From JAKAWW01 sp049966775 (GTDB lineage: Archaea > Micrarchaeota > Micrarchaeia > Micrarchaeales > Micrarchaeaceae): DNA of 64,000 nucleotides. The stretch's first letter is position 1. The number at the start of each line of letters is the position of its first letter. The stretch is from positions 1-64,000 of the forward strand of contig JBMFTZ010000001.1 of assembly GCA_049966775.1 (NCBI GenBank), read 5' to 3'. The notes below the pieces were generated by a model. It ran no database searches. It was given only the letters and a program-made list of their open reading frames with translations, and was not told the DNA's origin. Positions 25,914 through 34,206 of this stretch are shown piece after piece. The translations under genes and the position numbers were made by a program.

Positions 25914-27257
25914 CTACGTAAGCTTCATCTTCCCTATGCCCATCTTGCTCAGGCTCATCGTGCCGCCCAGCATCCTTGCTATCTGGTTCACCACGGCGAG
26001 CCCTATCACCAGGTCGAACACGAACAGGAAGAACTGGATCAGCAGGTAGCTTGTCTGGTTCACCACAAAGTTTAGAATGCCCACTATGCTGCTTGACAGG
26101 GGCGAAAAAAATCCGGCATTTGAGCCGGCGTTAAACCCGTCTATCATTTGGGTACCGATATTCGGATAGCCTTGCACTACCGGATTGCCGCCCATGACGA
26201 ACGTGAGCAAAAAGCCCCCACGTATAAAATACAGGTCATTTTCGAAATATTGCACGACGTAATTGATCAGTTGCCCTAGAAGACCGGGCGCCGGGGGTGC
26301 CGAGCTCACTGACACGATTTGCGAAGGCAGTATGCTGGACAGATAGTCGGATATGGGCTGGTTAAAGCCCACGAGCAGCACTGGATACACAAGCGAGGCG
26401 CCTATGCCGAGAGCAATAAACGTGCCGCCGATGCCACGCGTGAAAGGCAGCGCCCTGAGTATAATGCCGACAGGCAGCAGCCCGCCCAGGCCCAGCAACA
26501 TGACCACGCCCAAGAAGTCGTACTGGAACTGGAACGCGTAGAGCATTGGGAATATGACAAGGGTGAACATGTCCTTTATGAATGAGAACACCGCCGCAGA
26601 AGAGAGCGTCTCTATGTAGCTGCTAACGTAAATGTTAGCAAGGGAGCCAAACTGGATTGTCAGTATGGGCACCGGCACTGGCGGTATCGGCAGCGGGAAC
26701 CACGTGCCCAATGATATGCTCTTCAGCGCGGCTATGCCCTGCGACACGCCCATCATGGTAGCAAAGTCGACATACGACTGCGCAAGCCCGTATGCAAGGT
26801 AGCTTGTGGCGCCGTTGCACAGCCCCTGGAGGTTTGTGTTAAGGCTGCCCAATATGGATGATGAACCGCTCGTTTGCAGCGACGCACTGTTGCCCACAAG
26901 CATGTTTGCTATGGCGCTTGCTATGACAATCGATGAGAACAAGACCACTATTATGATTACGCTTTTCGAAACTTCCCAGAGCTCCGTCCTATACCAGCCT
27001 TTCAGCGGGCCGTAGTTGAGCACCTCTCCAGCCATATAGGAAACCGCTATAAGGAGGAATGAGATGGCAATGCCGATTGCTGCGAGCCCGATGAACGTGG
27101 CGAAAGCTGAAGCGCCAAGAGTCATGCTGCATACGCTCTGCGCCGTGGACATGCCGGCAAGCGCGAGCAGCAAAAGCAGCATAAGCGGGGCGGCATGGCG
27201 CATACTGCGAGAGTAGCGTGCTGCAGCCTGCAAACCGCCCGGCCTTCGCTGCGTCAT
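25914..27257 (-). CDS. VirB6/CedA-like polytopic protein 1 (447 aa)
   Basis: First of the six paralogs. A basic N-terminus and signal peptide (about 20-41) are followed by seven or so membrane segments. The amphipathic stretch is WYRTELWEVSKSV (88-100). The core is Arg268, Thr273-Arg274, Gly277-Gly278 and Pro292. Loops are rich in Ser, Gly and Pro, including IPPVPVP near 191-197. Its ATG overlaps the stop of the 72-aa gene (ATGA), so translation is probably coupled. Confidence 0.7.
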   Translation of the reverse strand: MTQRRPGGLQAAARYSRSMRHAAPLMLLLLLALAGMSTAQSVCSMTLGASAFATFIGLAAIGIAISFLLIAVSYMAGEVLNYGPLKGWYRTELWEVSKSVIIIVVLFSSIVIASAIANMLVGNSASLQTSGSSSILGSLNTNLQGLCNGATSYLAYGLAQSYVDFATMMGVSQGIAALKSISLGTWFPLPIPPVPVPILTIQFGSLANIYVSSYIETLSSAAVFSFIKDMFTLVIFPMLYAFQFQYDFLGVVMLLGLGGLLPVGIILRALPFTRGIGGTFIALGIGASLVYPVLLVGFNQPISDYLSSILPSQIVSVSSAPPAPGLLGQLINYVVQYFENDLYFIRGGFLLTFVMGGNPVVQGYPNIGTQMIDGFNAGSNAGFFSPLSSSIVGILNFVVNQTSYLLIQFFLFVFDLVIGLAVVNQIARMLGGTMSLSKMGIGKMKLT

Positions 27258-27472
27258 GTGATCACTACATAATGCAAACGATACGCATCTGCTTCACATA
27301 TGAATGAAATCGCATCGCCTTGAAACCCTACAATAGATGCAACGGCGCTGCTTGCCTCGGGGCATTCATCAACAGGCATTCCATACCTATTGGGATGAAG
27401 CGCCCTTTCTGCTTTTGGAGGGCGTGCTGCAACAATATCTAGCCCGGATTTGCGCGCGACTGCAAGTTCCAT
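27254..27472 (-). CDS. Small soluble protein, 72 aa, leaderless operon leader gene
   Basis: A small gene supported by context. A TATA box at 27496-27504 predicts transcription start near 27474, next to this ATG at 27472, so the mRNA is probably leaderless. The stop overlaps the start of the first VirB6-like gene by 4 nt (ATGA). The protein starts MELAVARKSGLDIVAARPPK and has no membrane segment. Two Cys lie at positions 37 and 59. No family is recognised. It may be a regulator or cytosolic partner of the apparatus. Confidence 0.6.
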   Translation of the reverse strand: MELAVARKSGLDIVAARPPKAERALHPNRYGMPVDECPEASSAVASIVGFQGDAISFICEADAYRLHYVVIT

Positions 27473-27495
27473 CACATCCCTTTTGTTCTGCAATA

Positions 27496-27504
27496 ATATA
27501 TACT
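27496..27504 (-). promoter_or_regulatory. TATA box for the transfer-system operon
   Basis: The minus strand reads AAGTATATATTATTG here. The box is centred about 27 nt before the ATG at 27472, the normal distance to a leaderless start. It is the best promoter for the downstream block to 12601, in which intergenic gaps are otherwise at most about 55 nt. Confidence 0.55.
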
Positions 27505-27603
27505 TATCGCTATTATTATTATCGTTATTTTTGGTTCCTGCGATTGATGTTTTGAAGCCCAGCACGGAGCGATAAACTTTCGCGGGTACCAAGCAGGAAA
27601 GGG

Positions 27604-28326
27604 CTATCGCTTGAGTAGTCTGAAGCGCTTCATGTACATCTCGCTCTGCAGCACCGCAAGGAAGGGCAGTATGAATAGGGAGTTGAATACGAGCATCGCG
27701 TACCTCGAGTAAACGGTGCCCGAAGCTGCTATGAACACAAAATCGAACAGCGTGATAAGCGCGATCGCAAGAAAGAGCCACAGTATGAAATAGTCGAAGC
27801 GCCTGAAGAAGAAGGAGACGCTTGCCCTGAAAGACCTTAGCACCTTGTTGTCATCTATCACAATGGAAGCGGGCGCGTAGAACACGAACGGCGTAACAAC
27901 AAGTATTGCCACGCTGGTGATTATGCCTGAATAACCGGTGCCGAAGCTTAGCATGTCAACCAGTATTATAACGGCGCTCAGCATCAGCAGCACTATGAAA
28001 ACCTTGCTCGTATACCTTTCAAGGCCCCGCATTACCTCCCTTGTTATCTTTCTCTGGACGCGGCTGTGCTTTACTACCACGTTTATCGCAACGATTGCGA
28101 AGCTCAGGAAGAGGAGCGAGAAAAACAGCGACACGATTACCACCATGGATGAAAGCATGCTCATGTTGGAGAAGATGCTGCCGGTGCGCAGGAATATGCC
28201 GCCCGCATCATTGTAAGTTGGAAAGGCAGCAAATACAGGTATCAGGAACGCTATTACGAAGGCGAGCGAAAACGATAGTATTAGCTTTATGTTGCCCGCG
28301 TATGTGGACCATGCGTAAGAGAGCAC
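27604..28326 (-). CDS. Polytopic membrane protein, 240 aa
   Basis: About six transmembrane segments with a basic cytosolic loop after the second or third (HSRVQRKITREVMRGLERYT). The fold pattern resembles the broad archaeal group of DUF4013/DUF7847-like membrane proteins, but I cannot assign it firmly. It lies between the pilin and the 72-aa gene on the same strand, so it may belong to the same apparatus. The only usable start after an in-frame TAG is GTG 28326. Codons just before it look like plausible protein (AGAGITN), so the true start is uncertain. Confidence 0.6.
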   Translation of the reverse strand: MLSYAWSTYAGNIKLILSFSLAFVIAFLIPVFAAFPTYNDAGGIFLRTGSIFSNMSMLSSMVVIVSLFFSLLFLSFAIVAINVVVKHSRVQRKITREVMRGLERYTSKVFIVLLMLSAVIILVDMLSFGTGYSGIITSVAILVVTPFVFYAPASIVIDDNKVLRSFRASVSFFFRRFDYFILWLFLAIALITLFDFVFIAASGTVYSRYAMLVFNSLFILPFLAVLQSEMYMKRFRLLKR

Positions 28327-28412
28327 ATTGGTTATGCCAGCACCTGCCGCTTTTTGGCTAAGCTAAATAATAAGGGAAAGAAAAAGATAAAAGCCTTACA
28401 TCGTAGCAGTAT

Positions 28413-28793
28413 TTAGGTGGCCTTGCAAGCGCTTGCAATGGAAGCGTTGCCCGTTATGACCTGGAGTATGTACGGCGCTATGACAGCTATGATCACGCCG
28501 ATGACGCCGCCGAGGATCATTCCCATGCCGTAGCCCTGCACCTGCCCCTTCGTTTGGCCTGGTATTACGTGCGCGCCGGCATAGAGGGCGCCTCCAAGTA
28601 TTATAAGCACAAGGCCGAGTATGAATATGACGCTGACCACACCGTTATATACGCTGCATATCGCATTTACTGCAGTAGTTGAGGATTGCCCATACGCAGC
28701 TGAAACAAGGCTCAGCAAAAGCAATAACGACATTGCGGGTCCGAGGATTCCCCTCGCGTTGAATAACTTGCCGAACAATAAGCCCGTGTTCAT
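28413..28793 (-). CDS. VirB2/TrbC-like pilin, 126 aa
   Basis: A signal peptide (about 15-35, ending SAAYGQ) is followed by a short N-terminal stretch with Cys and two hydrophobic helices. A conserved turn HVIPGQTKGQ joins them, then GYGMGMILGGVIGVII and a C-terminal Cys. Size, signal peptide and two-helix hairpin fit VirB2/TrbC pilins and the CedA1/TedC pilins of archaeal DNA-import systems. The paired Cys could form a disulfide linking the ends. The same domain recurs at the C-terminus of the gene at 35446-36639. A TATA box sits about 23 nt before the ATG. Confidence 0.7.
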   Translation of the reverse strand: MNTGLLFGKLFNARGILGPAMSLLLLLSLVSAAYGQSSTTAVNAICSVYNGVVSVIFILGLVLIILGGALYAGAHVIPGQTKGQVQGYGMGMILGGVIGVIIAVIAPYILQVITGNASIASACKAT

Positions 28794-28810
28794 GAAACCA
28801 CTTCGCCTCT

Positions 28811-28822
28811 TTATATATACTA
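28811..28822 (-). promoter_or_regulatory. TATA box for the pilin gene
   Basis: TATATATAAAG on the minus strand, centred about 23 nt before the pilin ATG (28793), suggests a strong, leaderless transcript. A separate promoter fits the need for many pilin copies per machine. Confidence 0.55.
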
Positions 28823-28884
28823 AAATACATTTAAATATGTATCGGTCGCACTGCTACGTATAAGCTGCCGACTTTATATTTTTG

Positions 28885-28916
28885 GCTCTGCAGCACGCGC
28901 ATGCCATATGCAGAGC
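28885..28916. other. Intergenic hairpin between pilin and thrS
   Basis: GCTCTGCA and TGCAGAGC form an 8-bp perfect stem with a 16-nt loop. A TATA-like actttatattttt lies just before it on the plus strand. It may be a small RNA or a leader structure; nothing more can be said from sequence. Confidence 0.3.
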
Positions 28917-29002
28917 GCTTCACTTATGCGCCCCGGCCCACACATATAAATAGGATAATGTTGTAATAAAGTTGCATATCGGGTGTGTAATAGGATGATC
29001 CT

Positions 29003-30697
29003 ATGAGGATATTGCAGCTTGACGTGGACAACATCACATACGAACTCGTAAAGCCAGAAGCGAGCGTGTACGAGGATTCGAACGAGAAAAAGGTGAGCGT
29101 AGACGATGCAATGGCTCTGCTCGTGAGCGTCGAGAAGGGCGACACGGAGAGCACCGCGGATCTGGCAGTGAAGGAAGCGGCAGAAACAATGGGCAAGCTG
29201 AAGAGGGAGCGCGTTGTGGTATACCCTTTCGCACACCTGAGCAACGACTTGGCTGAGCCGAAAGAGGCGATGCACATTATTGACTACATGTTCGACGCGC
29301 TGAACGGTCGCTTCGAAGCCAAAAAGGCGCCATTTGGCTGGAACAAGGCGCTCTCACTGAGCATAAAAGGGCACCCCCTGGCTGAGCAATCCAAGAGCTA
29401 CGGCGCGGAAGGCGCAGGAGCCAAGCAGTATGCTAAGGCGAAGCCGGTGAGCGTAAACACTGCGATAGTGAGGAAGAGCGATGTATCGGGCTTGCCCGCC
29501 AACGACCATAGAACCATCGGCGAGAAGCTTGACCTTTACAGCTTCCAGGAGGTATCGCCGGGCATGGTTTATTGGCACAGGAACGGCAACGTTATATTCA
29601 GGCAGCTCCTTGATTTTATGAGGGAGCTGCTCGACCACTACGACTACAGTGAGATAAGCACGCCGACGCTTGCCAACATCGCACTCTGGCATGTGAGCGG
29701 CCACATAGAGCACTACAAGGACAACATGTTCATATTCGACAACAATGGGGAAAGCATGGGCATGAAGCCGATGAACTGCCCTTCTACAATACTGATATAC
29801 AAATCGAGGAAATGGAGCTACAAGGAGCTGCCGTTCAGGACAGCCATATTCGACCATGTCTACAGGAACGAGATAAGCGGAGCGCTTACCGGGCTCTTTA
29901 GGGTGAGGGAGCTGACCCAGGATGACGGTCACATATTTGCCAGGGAGGATCAGATAGAAAACGAGGTGGCGCTGCTGCTCGAACTTGTAAACAAGGTGTA
30001 CAGCACATTCGGCATGAAGTACAAGGCGAAGCTGTCGACGATGCCTGAAGACCACATGGGCGACGAGAAGCTGTGGGAAAAGGCGACCGAAGCGCTGAGG
30101 AAGGCACTCGATACCAACAAGATGGAATACGAGGTAAAAGAGAAAGAGGGCGCATTCTACGGGCCAAAGATTGACTTTGACGTGCTTGATTCTCTGGGCA
30201 GGTCGTGGCAGTGCGCCACCATCCAGCTCGATTACCAGCTGCCGCTCAGGTTTGGCATCACATATACGGGTGAGGATGGAAAGGAGCACACGCCGGTGCT
30301 TATCCACAGGGCCGTACTCGGCACCATTGAGCGCTTCATGGGCATCATGATCGAGCATTTCAATGGAAGGTTCCCCACATGGCTGGCGCCCGTGCAGGTG
30401 CGCGTGATAACCATATCAGAGCATGAAAACGACTACGCCATGGAGCTATACAAGGCCCTGAAGAGCAACCACATAAGGGCGTACCTCGATGACAGCGACC
30501 GCACGCTTGAATACAAGATAAGGGAAGCCCAGACGCTAGAGGTGCCTTACATGCTTGTCGTAGGCAAAAAGGAAGCGGAATCGCATAGCGTGACAGTCAG
30601 GCAGAGGTCAGGCAGGCAGGAGCACGGCGTAAGCATAGACGCTTTCATAAAACGGCTATTGGGCGAGATAAAGGAGAGGAAGCTTGAGAGCGGATAG
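29003..30697 (+). CDS. thrS: Threonyl-tRNA synthetase (archaeal type)
   Basis: A 564-residue class II synthetase charging tRNA-Thr. Residues 1-140 are the archaeal editing domain (MRILQLDVDNITYEL ... VVVYPFAHLS), related to D-aminoacyl-tRNA deacylase. The catalytic core shows MKPMNCP (zinc Cys), FRVRELTQDDGHIF (motif 2 and zinc His) and VLIHRAVLGTIERFMG (motif 3 and zinc His). A C-terminal anticodon-binding domain follows (about 465-564). It is shorter than many archaeal ThrRS (about 610), mainly in linker regions. A TATA box near 28943-28952 lies upstream. Confidence 0.95.
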   Translation: MRILQLDVDNITYELVKPEASVYEDSNEKKVSVDDAMALLVSVEKGDTESTADLAVKEAAETMGKLKRERVVVYPFAHLSNDLAEPKEAMHIIDYMFDALNGRFEAKKAPFGWNKALSLSIKGHPLAEQSKSYGAEGAGAKQYAKAKPVSVNTAIVRKSDVSGLPANDHRTIGEKLDLYSFQEVSPGMVYWHRNGNVIFRQLLDFMRELLDHYDYSEISTPTLANIALWHVSGHIEHYKDNMFIFDNNGESMGMKPMNCPSTILIYKSRKWSYKELPFRTAIFDHVYRNEISGALTGLFRVRELTQDDGHIFAREDQIENEVALLLELVNKVYSTFGMKYKAKLSTMPEDHMGDEKLWEKATEALRKALDTNKMEYEVKEKEGAFYGPKIDFDVLDSLGRSWQCATIQLDYQLPLRFGITYTGEDGKEHTPVLIHRAVLGTIERFMGIMIEHFNGRFPTWLAPVQVRVITISEHENDYAMELYKALKSNHIRAYLDDSDRTLEYKIREAQTLEVPYMLVVGKKEAESHSVTVRQRSGRQEHGVSIDAFIKRLLGEIKERKLESG

Positions 30698-30703
30698 TGC
30701 AGC

Positions 30704-32053
30704 TCAGCGCCTTTCCCTGCTGGCTCCAAATTCCCTTACTGCGCTATGCGCGGGTACCTCCCTCCTTATGTAAGCTTCTATGCCCCTTACCATCTTTGCA
30801 TTCCTGTATGCGTAGTACACAGCGCCTATGGCAAATATGAGCAGCGCCACCGCGAGGCTTTCCACCCCAAGGTAGAGCATCACGAGCAGTATCGTGGCAA
30901 AGCCCGAGAGCGGTATCAAAAAGAAGAGCCTGTGCCTTATCAGCGCCCTCTTGTCCTTCTCGAGCCTGAGCCAGAGGCTCAGGGCGGAGATGTTTATTAT
31001 CGCGTATGCCGTCAATATGCCCGCGTTTGACAGCTCCACTATGGTCCTAAAAGAGACGAATAGTATGAATAAAACCGCGAGCAGCGAAGACAGCAGTATG
31101 GCGTTTATCGGAGTTGAAAATTTGTCTATGTAGGAAAGCTTCTTTGGCAGCTCGCTGTCCCTGCCCATAGCGAAGAAGACCCTTGAGACTCCGAGTATGC
31201 CAGTAAATATCACGCCCGCGGTGGCCACGACGCCGCCTATCGCCACCGCTATGTCGAGCGCGGTTATGTGCAGCGAGCTAATCGCATAGGAGAGCGGCGC
31301 GGCGGAGTGCTCGAACTGCTGGTACGGCACAAGCCCCACGGCGCCCAAAGCGATGCAGATGTAGAGTAGAGATGAGATTATTATGGATACCATTATCGCC
31401 ATGGGTATGGTGCTCCTGGGATTTTTCACCTCGTCGCCCACTGTTGTCACACGCGAGAACCCCGTAAATGCGAAGAATATAAGCGCAGATCCAGCAAGCA
31501 CGCCATTGGCGCCATTAGGCGCGAAATTGGATATGTTTGCAACTTGGAAATGTGCCATCGAGAACGCCACAAAAAGCGCCAGTACCGCAAGATTTATGCC
31601 TACCATTATCGCAATTGTGCGGGCAGAATGCTTTATGCCCAGGATGTTTATTATCGCGAATGCTGCTATCGCCGCTATCGCATAGTATGCTGGATATATG
31701 CTCGTGCCTACGAGCAGGTTGAGATAGCTGCCGAAGCTGAGGCCGACTGCCGCCACGGCTATTATGTTACCTATGGTCCACATCCACCCGGCGAGAAATC
31801 CCGCGCTTGGTGCAAATGCATCCTTGGCGTATTCGTACACGCCGCCTTCCTTTGCCACGTGAAGTGCTATCTCGGAAAAGCTGAGGCCGCTCAGCACAGA
31901 CACTATGGCAGCTATGGCTATTGATAAAACAACTGAAGGGCCCGCATCGCCTGCAGCAAGCCCTATGATCACAAATATGCCCGCGCCGATTATGGCACCA
32001 AGGTTTATCATGAGCGCGTCGAAGAATGTGAGCGCGCGTTTCAGCTTGTACAT
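30704..32053 (-). CDS. APC-family amino acid permease
   Basis: A 449-residue protein with 12 predicted transmembrane segments. The first has the APC signature NLGAIIGAGIFVIIG, and a second conserved region ALIFFAFTGFSRVTTVGDEV lies near residue 195. It is the same family as the permease at 1536 but clearly a different subgroup. The substrate is not evident. It converges with thrS, the two stops being only a few bases apart. Confidence 0.85.
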   Translation of the reverse strand: MYKLKRALTFFDALMINLGAIIGAGIFVIIGLAAGDAGPSVVLSIAIAAIVSVLSGLSFSEIALHVAKEGGVYEYAKDAFAPSAGFLAGWMWTIGNIIAVAAVGLSFGSYLNLLVGTSIYPAYYAIAAIAAFAIINILGIKHSARTIAIMVGINLAVLALFVAFSMAHFQVANISNFAPNGANGVLAGSALIFFAFTGFSRVTTVGDEVKNPRSTIPMAIMVSIIISSLLYICIALGAVGLVPYQQFEHSAAPLSYAISSLHITALDIAVAIGGVVATAGVIFTGILGVSRVFFAMGRDSELPKKLSYIDKFSTPINAILLSSLLAVLFILFVSFRTIVELSNAGILTAYAIINISALSLWLRLEKDKRALIRHRLFFLIPLSGFATILLVMLYLGVESLAVALLIFAIGAVYYAYRNAKMVRGIEAYIRREVPAHSAVREFGASRERR

Positions 32054-32116
32054 GATTTGAAATGCTCAGAAAAAATTATTAAGCCTGCACTGCCTGGCGA
32101 AAAAAGAAGGGAAGGC

Positions 32117-32470
32117 CTATCTGCGCACGTCAACCTCTAGAAGGCCTATTATGCTGCCGATGAACACGAGCACAGCCCCGACGACAAAGCCGCCGCCGTC
32201 GACCATGCTTATTATGGAGGCAACAAGCGCCATGACCAGCCACATCTCGCTGCTTGCCTTCTTCTTGCCGAGCTCGCTTGCTGTGACAAGCACAAGAGCG
32301 CCGAGGAGCAGGCCGATTACCCCGAGAGTTCCGATGAAAACCCCTGAGCGGAACATCGTCAGCATCATCGCGCCGACGCCCCCGAGCACAAGCGTGAAAA
32401 GCGCACCTATTATTATGAGAACGCCGCCTATGTAGAACAGCATCTTCGGTGCTATAAATCTGTTGGCCAT
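32117..32470 (-). CDS. Small four-helix membrane protein, 117 aa
   Basis: Four hydrophobic segments (about 10-35, 40-62, 75-90, 92-110), glycine-rich, with a short basic loop (SELGKKKASS). It resembles generic DUF-type archaeal small membrane proteins. I do not recognise a specific family or function. It lies just downstream of tRNA-Leu(TAG) on the same strand. Confidence 0.55.
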   Translation of the reverse strand: MANRFIAPKMLFYIGGVLIIIGALFTLVLGGVGAMMLTMFRSGVFIGTLGVIGLLLGALVLVTASELGKKKASSEMWLVMALVASIISMVDGGGFVVGAVLVFIGSIIGLLEVDVRR

Positions 32471-32524
32471 GTGTATTTTTCACTGTGAAAATCTAAAAAG
32501 CTTCCTATCAACTTTCGCTTTAAG

Positions 32525-32609
32525 TGCAGGGAGAGAGATTTGAACTCTCGCAGCCCTAAGGCACAAGGTCCTAAGCCTTGCGCGTTTGACCAGACTCCGC
32601 CATCCCTGC
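32525..32609 (-). tRNA. tRNA-Leu(TAG)
   Basis: Complete class II tRNA on the minus strand. Acceptor GCAGGGA/TCCCTGC pairs, with discriminator A at 32525. The anticodon arm is CAAGG-CTTAGGA-CCTTG (anticodon TAG), with a long variable arm and T arm GAGAG-TTCAAAT-CTCTC. There is no intron. A TATA element (GAATATAAATACG) lies about 33 nt upstream. Confidence 0.95.
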
Positions 32610-32814
32610 AAAACACCATTAATGCCTTATTGGCACGTATTTATATTCTTGAAACACATTTATAAAGAGAACGGAACGCCGCTTGCAAGCGTGCATGATG
32701 CAGAGCACAGAGCAGCTGCAGGCGCACGAGAAAAGTATATAAATATGAATTGCATAACGGATAGGTGTCTATATATCAGGTAATGCAGCTACGGTGCTGC
32801 GATAACATGATACT

Positions 32815-34113
32815 ATGATAACTACCAAATATGTGAGGGACAACCTGGAGGCGATAAGGAAGTCGCTTGAGACGAGAAAGGGCGGCTATCCGATAGAGGA
32901 GCTCCTGAAGCTCGACAAGGAGTGGCGCGAGAACAAGGCGAAGCTGCAGGAGCTGCAGTCGAGACGCAACAAGCTCAGCTTGGGGATAGCGGAGCTAAAG
33001 AAAAAGGGCGCCGACGAAGAGGCAAAAGACATGGCAGCTGAAGCGGCGCAGGTGAAGAGCGGCATAGACGAGCTGGGCGCCGAAACGGAAAAGCAAGAAG
33101 CCAAGATAGAATACCTCCTACTCAACCTACCAAACGTGCTGCACGAAACGGTGCCTTACGGCAAGGACAGCAACGACAATGTCGAAATAAAGAGATGGGG
33201 CGAGCCATCAAATAGGAATGCATTAGGCCACGACGAGCTGCTTAAGAAGCTTGGTCTGCTTGACACGGAGCAGGCGGCGGAAGTGGCGGGGGCGCGGTTC
33301 TACTATCTGAAGGGGGATCTCGCGCTGCTGCAGCATTCGCTTATGCGCTTTGCGATAGACGAGCTCATCAAGAAGGGCTACGAGCTTATAGACCCGCCAT
33401 TGCTCCTTAAGAAGCAGTACTACAAGGGCGTTACCGCCCTTGGTGACTTTGAGGAGATGCTCTACAGGGTTGGCGAGCCCGTGGAATCGAAAGGCAAGGG
33501 CATCGAGCATGTCGACGAGGATCTCTTCCTTATAGCGACATCGGAGCACCCGATCGCAGCAATGCACGCCAACCATGTTTTCGCGGCGAAGGAGCTGCCA
33601 AAGAGGTATGTGGGATACAGCCCGTGCTTCAGGAGGGAAGCTGGCGCGCACGGCAAGGATACGAAAGGGATATTCAGAACCCACCAGTTCTACAAGGTGG
33701 AGCAGTTCATCTTTTCAAGACAAGAGGATTCGTGGAAGTACCACGAGGAGCTGCTACACAACGAAGAGGAGCTGTTCCAGAAGCTTAACATACCATACAG
33801 GGTCGTGAACATCTGCACCGGCGACATCGGCATCGTTGCCGCGAAGAAGTACGATATAGAGGCGTTCATGCCGGCACAGGGCGGCTACAGGGAAGTGACA
33901 TCGTGCTCGAACTGCACCGACTGGCAGTCGCTCAGGCTGGACATAAAGTACGACGAGGGAAACCAGAGGAAATACGTGCACACGCTGAATGCAACCGCCA
34001 TATCTGCGAACAGGGCGATGGTCGCAATAGTGGAGAACTACGCAATGGATAATGGAAAGATAAAGGTGCCCGACGTGCTCGTGCCGTATATGGGCAAAGA
34101 TGTTATAGGGTAA
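32815..34113 (+). CDS. serS: Seryl-tRNA synthetase
   Basis: A 432-residue class II synthetase of the common (not methanogen-type) form. Residues 30-105 form the long coiled-coil arm that grips the tRNA-Ser variable arm. The catalytic core has TSEHPIAA, YSPCFRREAGAHGKDTKG (motif 2), EVTSCSNCTDWQSLR and LNATAISANRAMVAIVEN (motif 3). It also charges selenocysteine tRNA where present; no sign of that here. Upstream TATA agtatataaatatg lies at about 32736-32749. Confidence 0.95.
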   Translation: MITTKYVRDNLEAIRKSLETRKGGYPIEELLKLDKEWRENKAKLQELQSRRNKLSLGIAELKKKGADEEAKDMAAEAAQVKSGIDELGAETEKQEAKIEYLLLNLPNVLHETVPYGKDSNDNVEIKRWGEPSNRNALGHDELLKKLGLLDTEQAAEVAGARFYYLKGDLALLQHSLMRFAIDELIKKGYELIDPPLLLKKQYYKGVTALGDFEEMLYRVGEPVESKGKGIEHVDEDLFLIATSEHPIAAMHANHVFAAKELPKRYVGYSPCFRREAGAHGKDTKGIFRTHQFYKVEQFIFSRQEDSWKYHEELLHNEEELFQKLNIPYRVVNICTGDIGIVAAKKYDIEAFMPAQGGYREVTSCSNCTDWQSLRLDIKYDEGNQRKYVHTLNATAISANRAMVAIVENYAMDNGKIKVPDVLVPYMGKDVIG

Positions 34114-34206
34114 GGATGACGCAGCCGCTGGGGCGGCGCGCCATACCTGCATCTTTATCATTTTTGTTATTGCTTTTGGTTTTTACATTATTTCAGCGGC
34201 GAAAAA

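Noticed and set aside
27473..27781. Upstream extension of the 72-aa frame to 175 codons
   Set aside because: It overlaps the 240-aa membrane gene and the TATA box; only the last 72 codons have promoter and coupling support.
12601..28793. Archaellum or type IV pilus locus
   Set aside because: No FlaI/PilT-type secretion ATPase, no FlaJ-like platform, and the pilins lack class III prepilin signals; the ATPase is VirB4/HerA-like.
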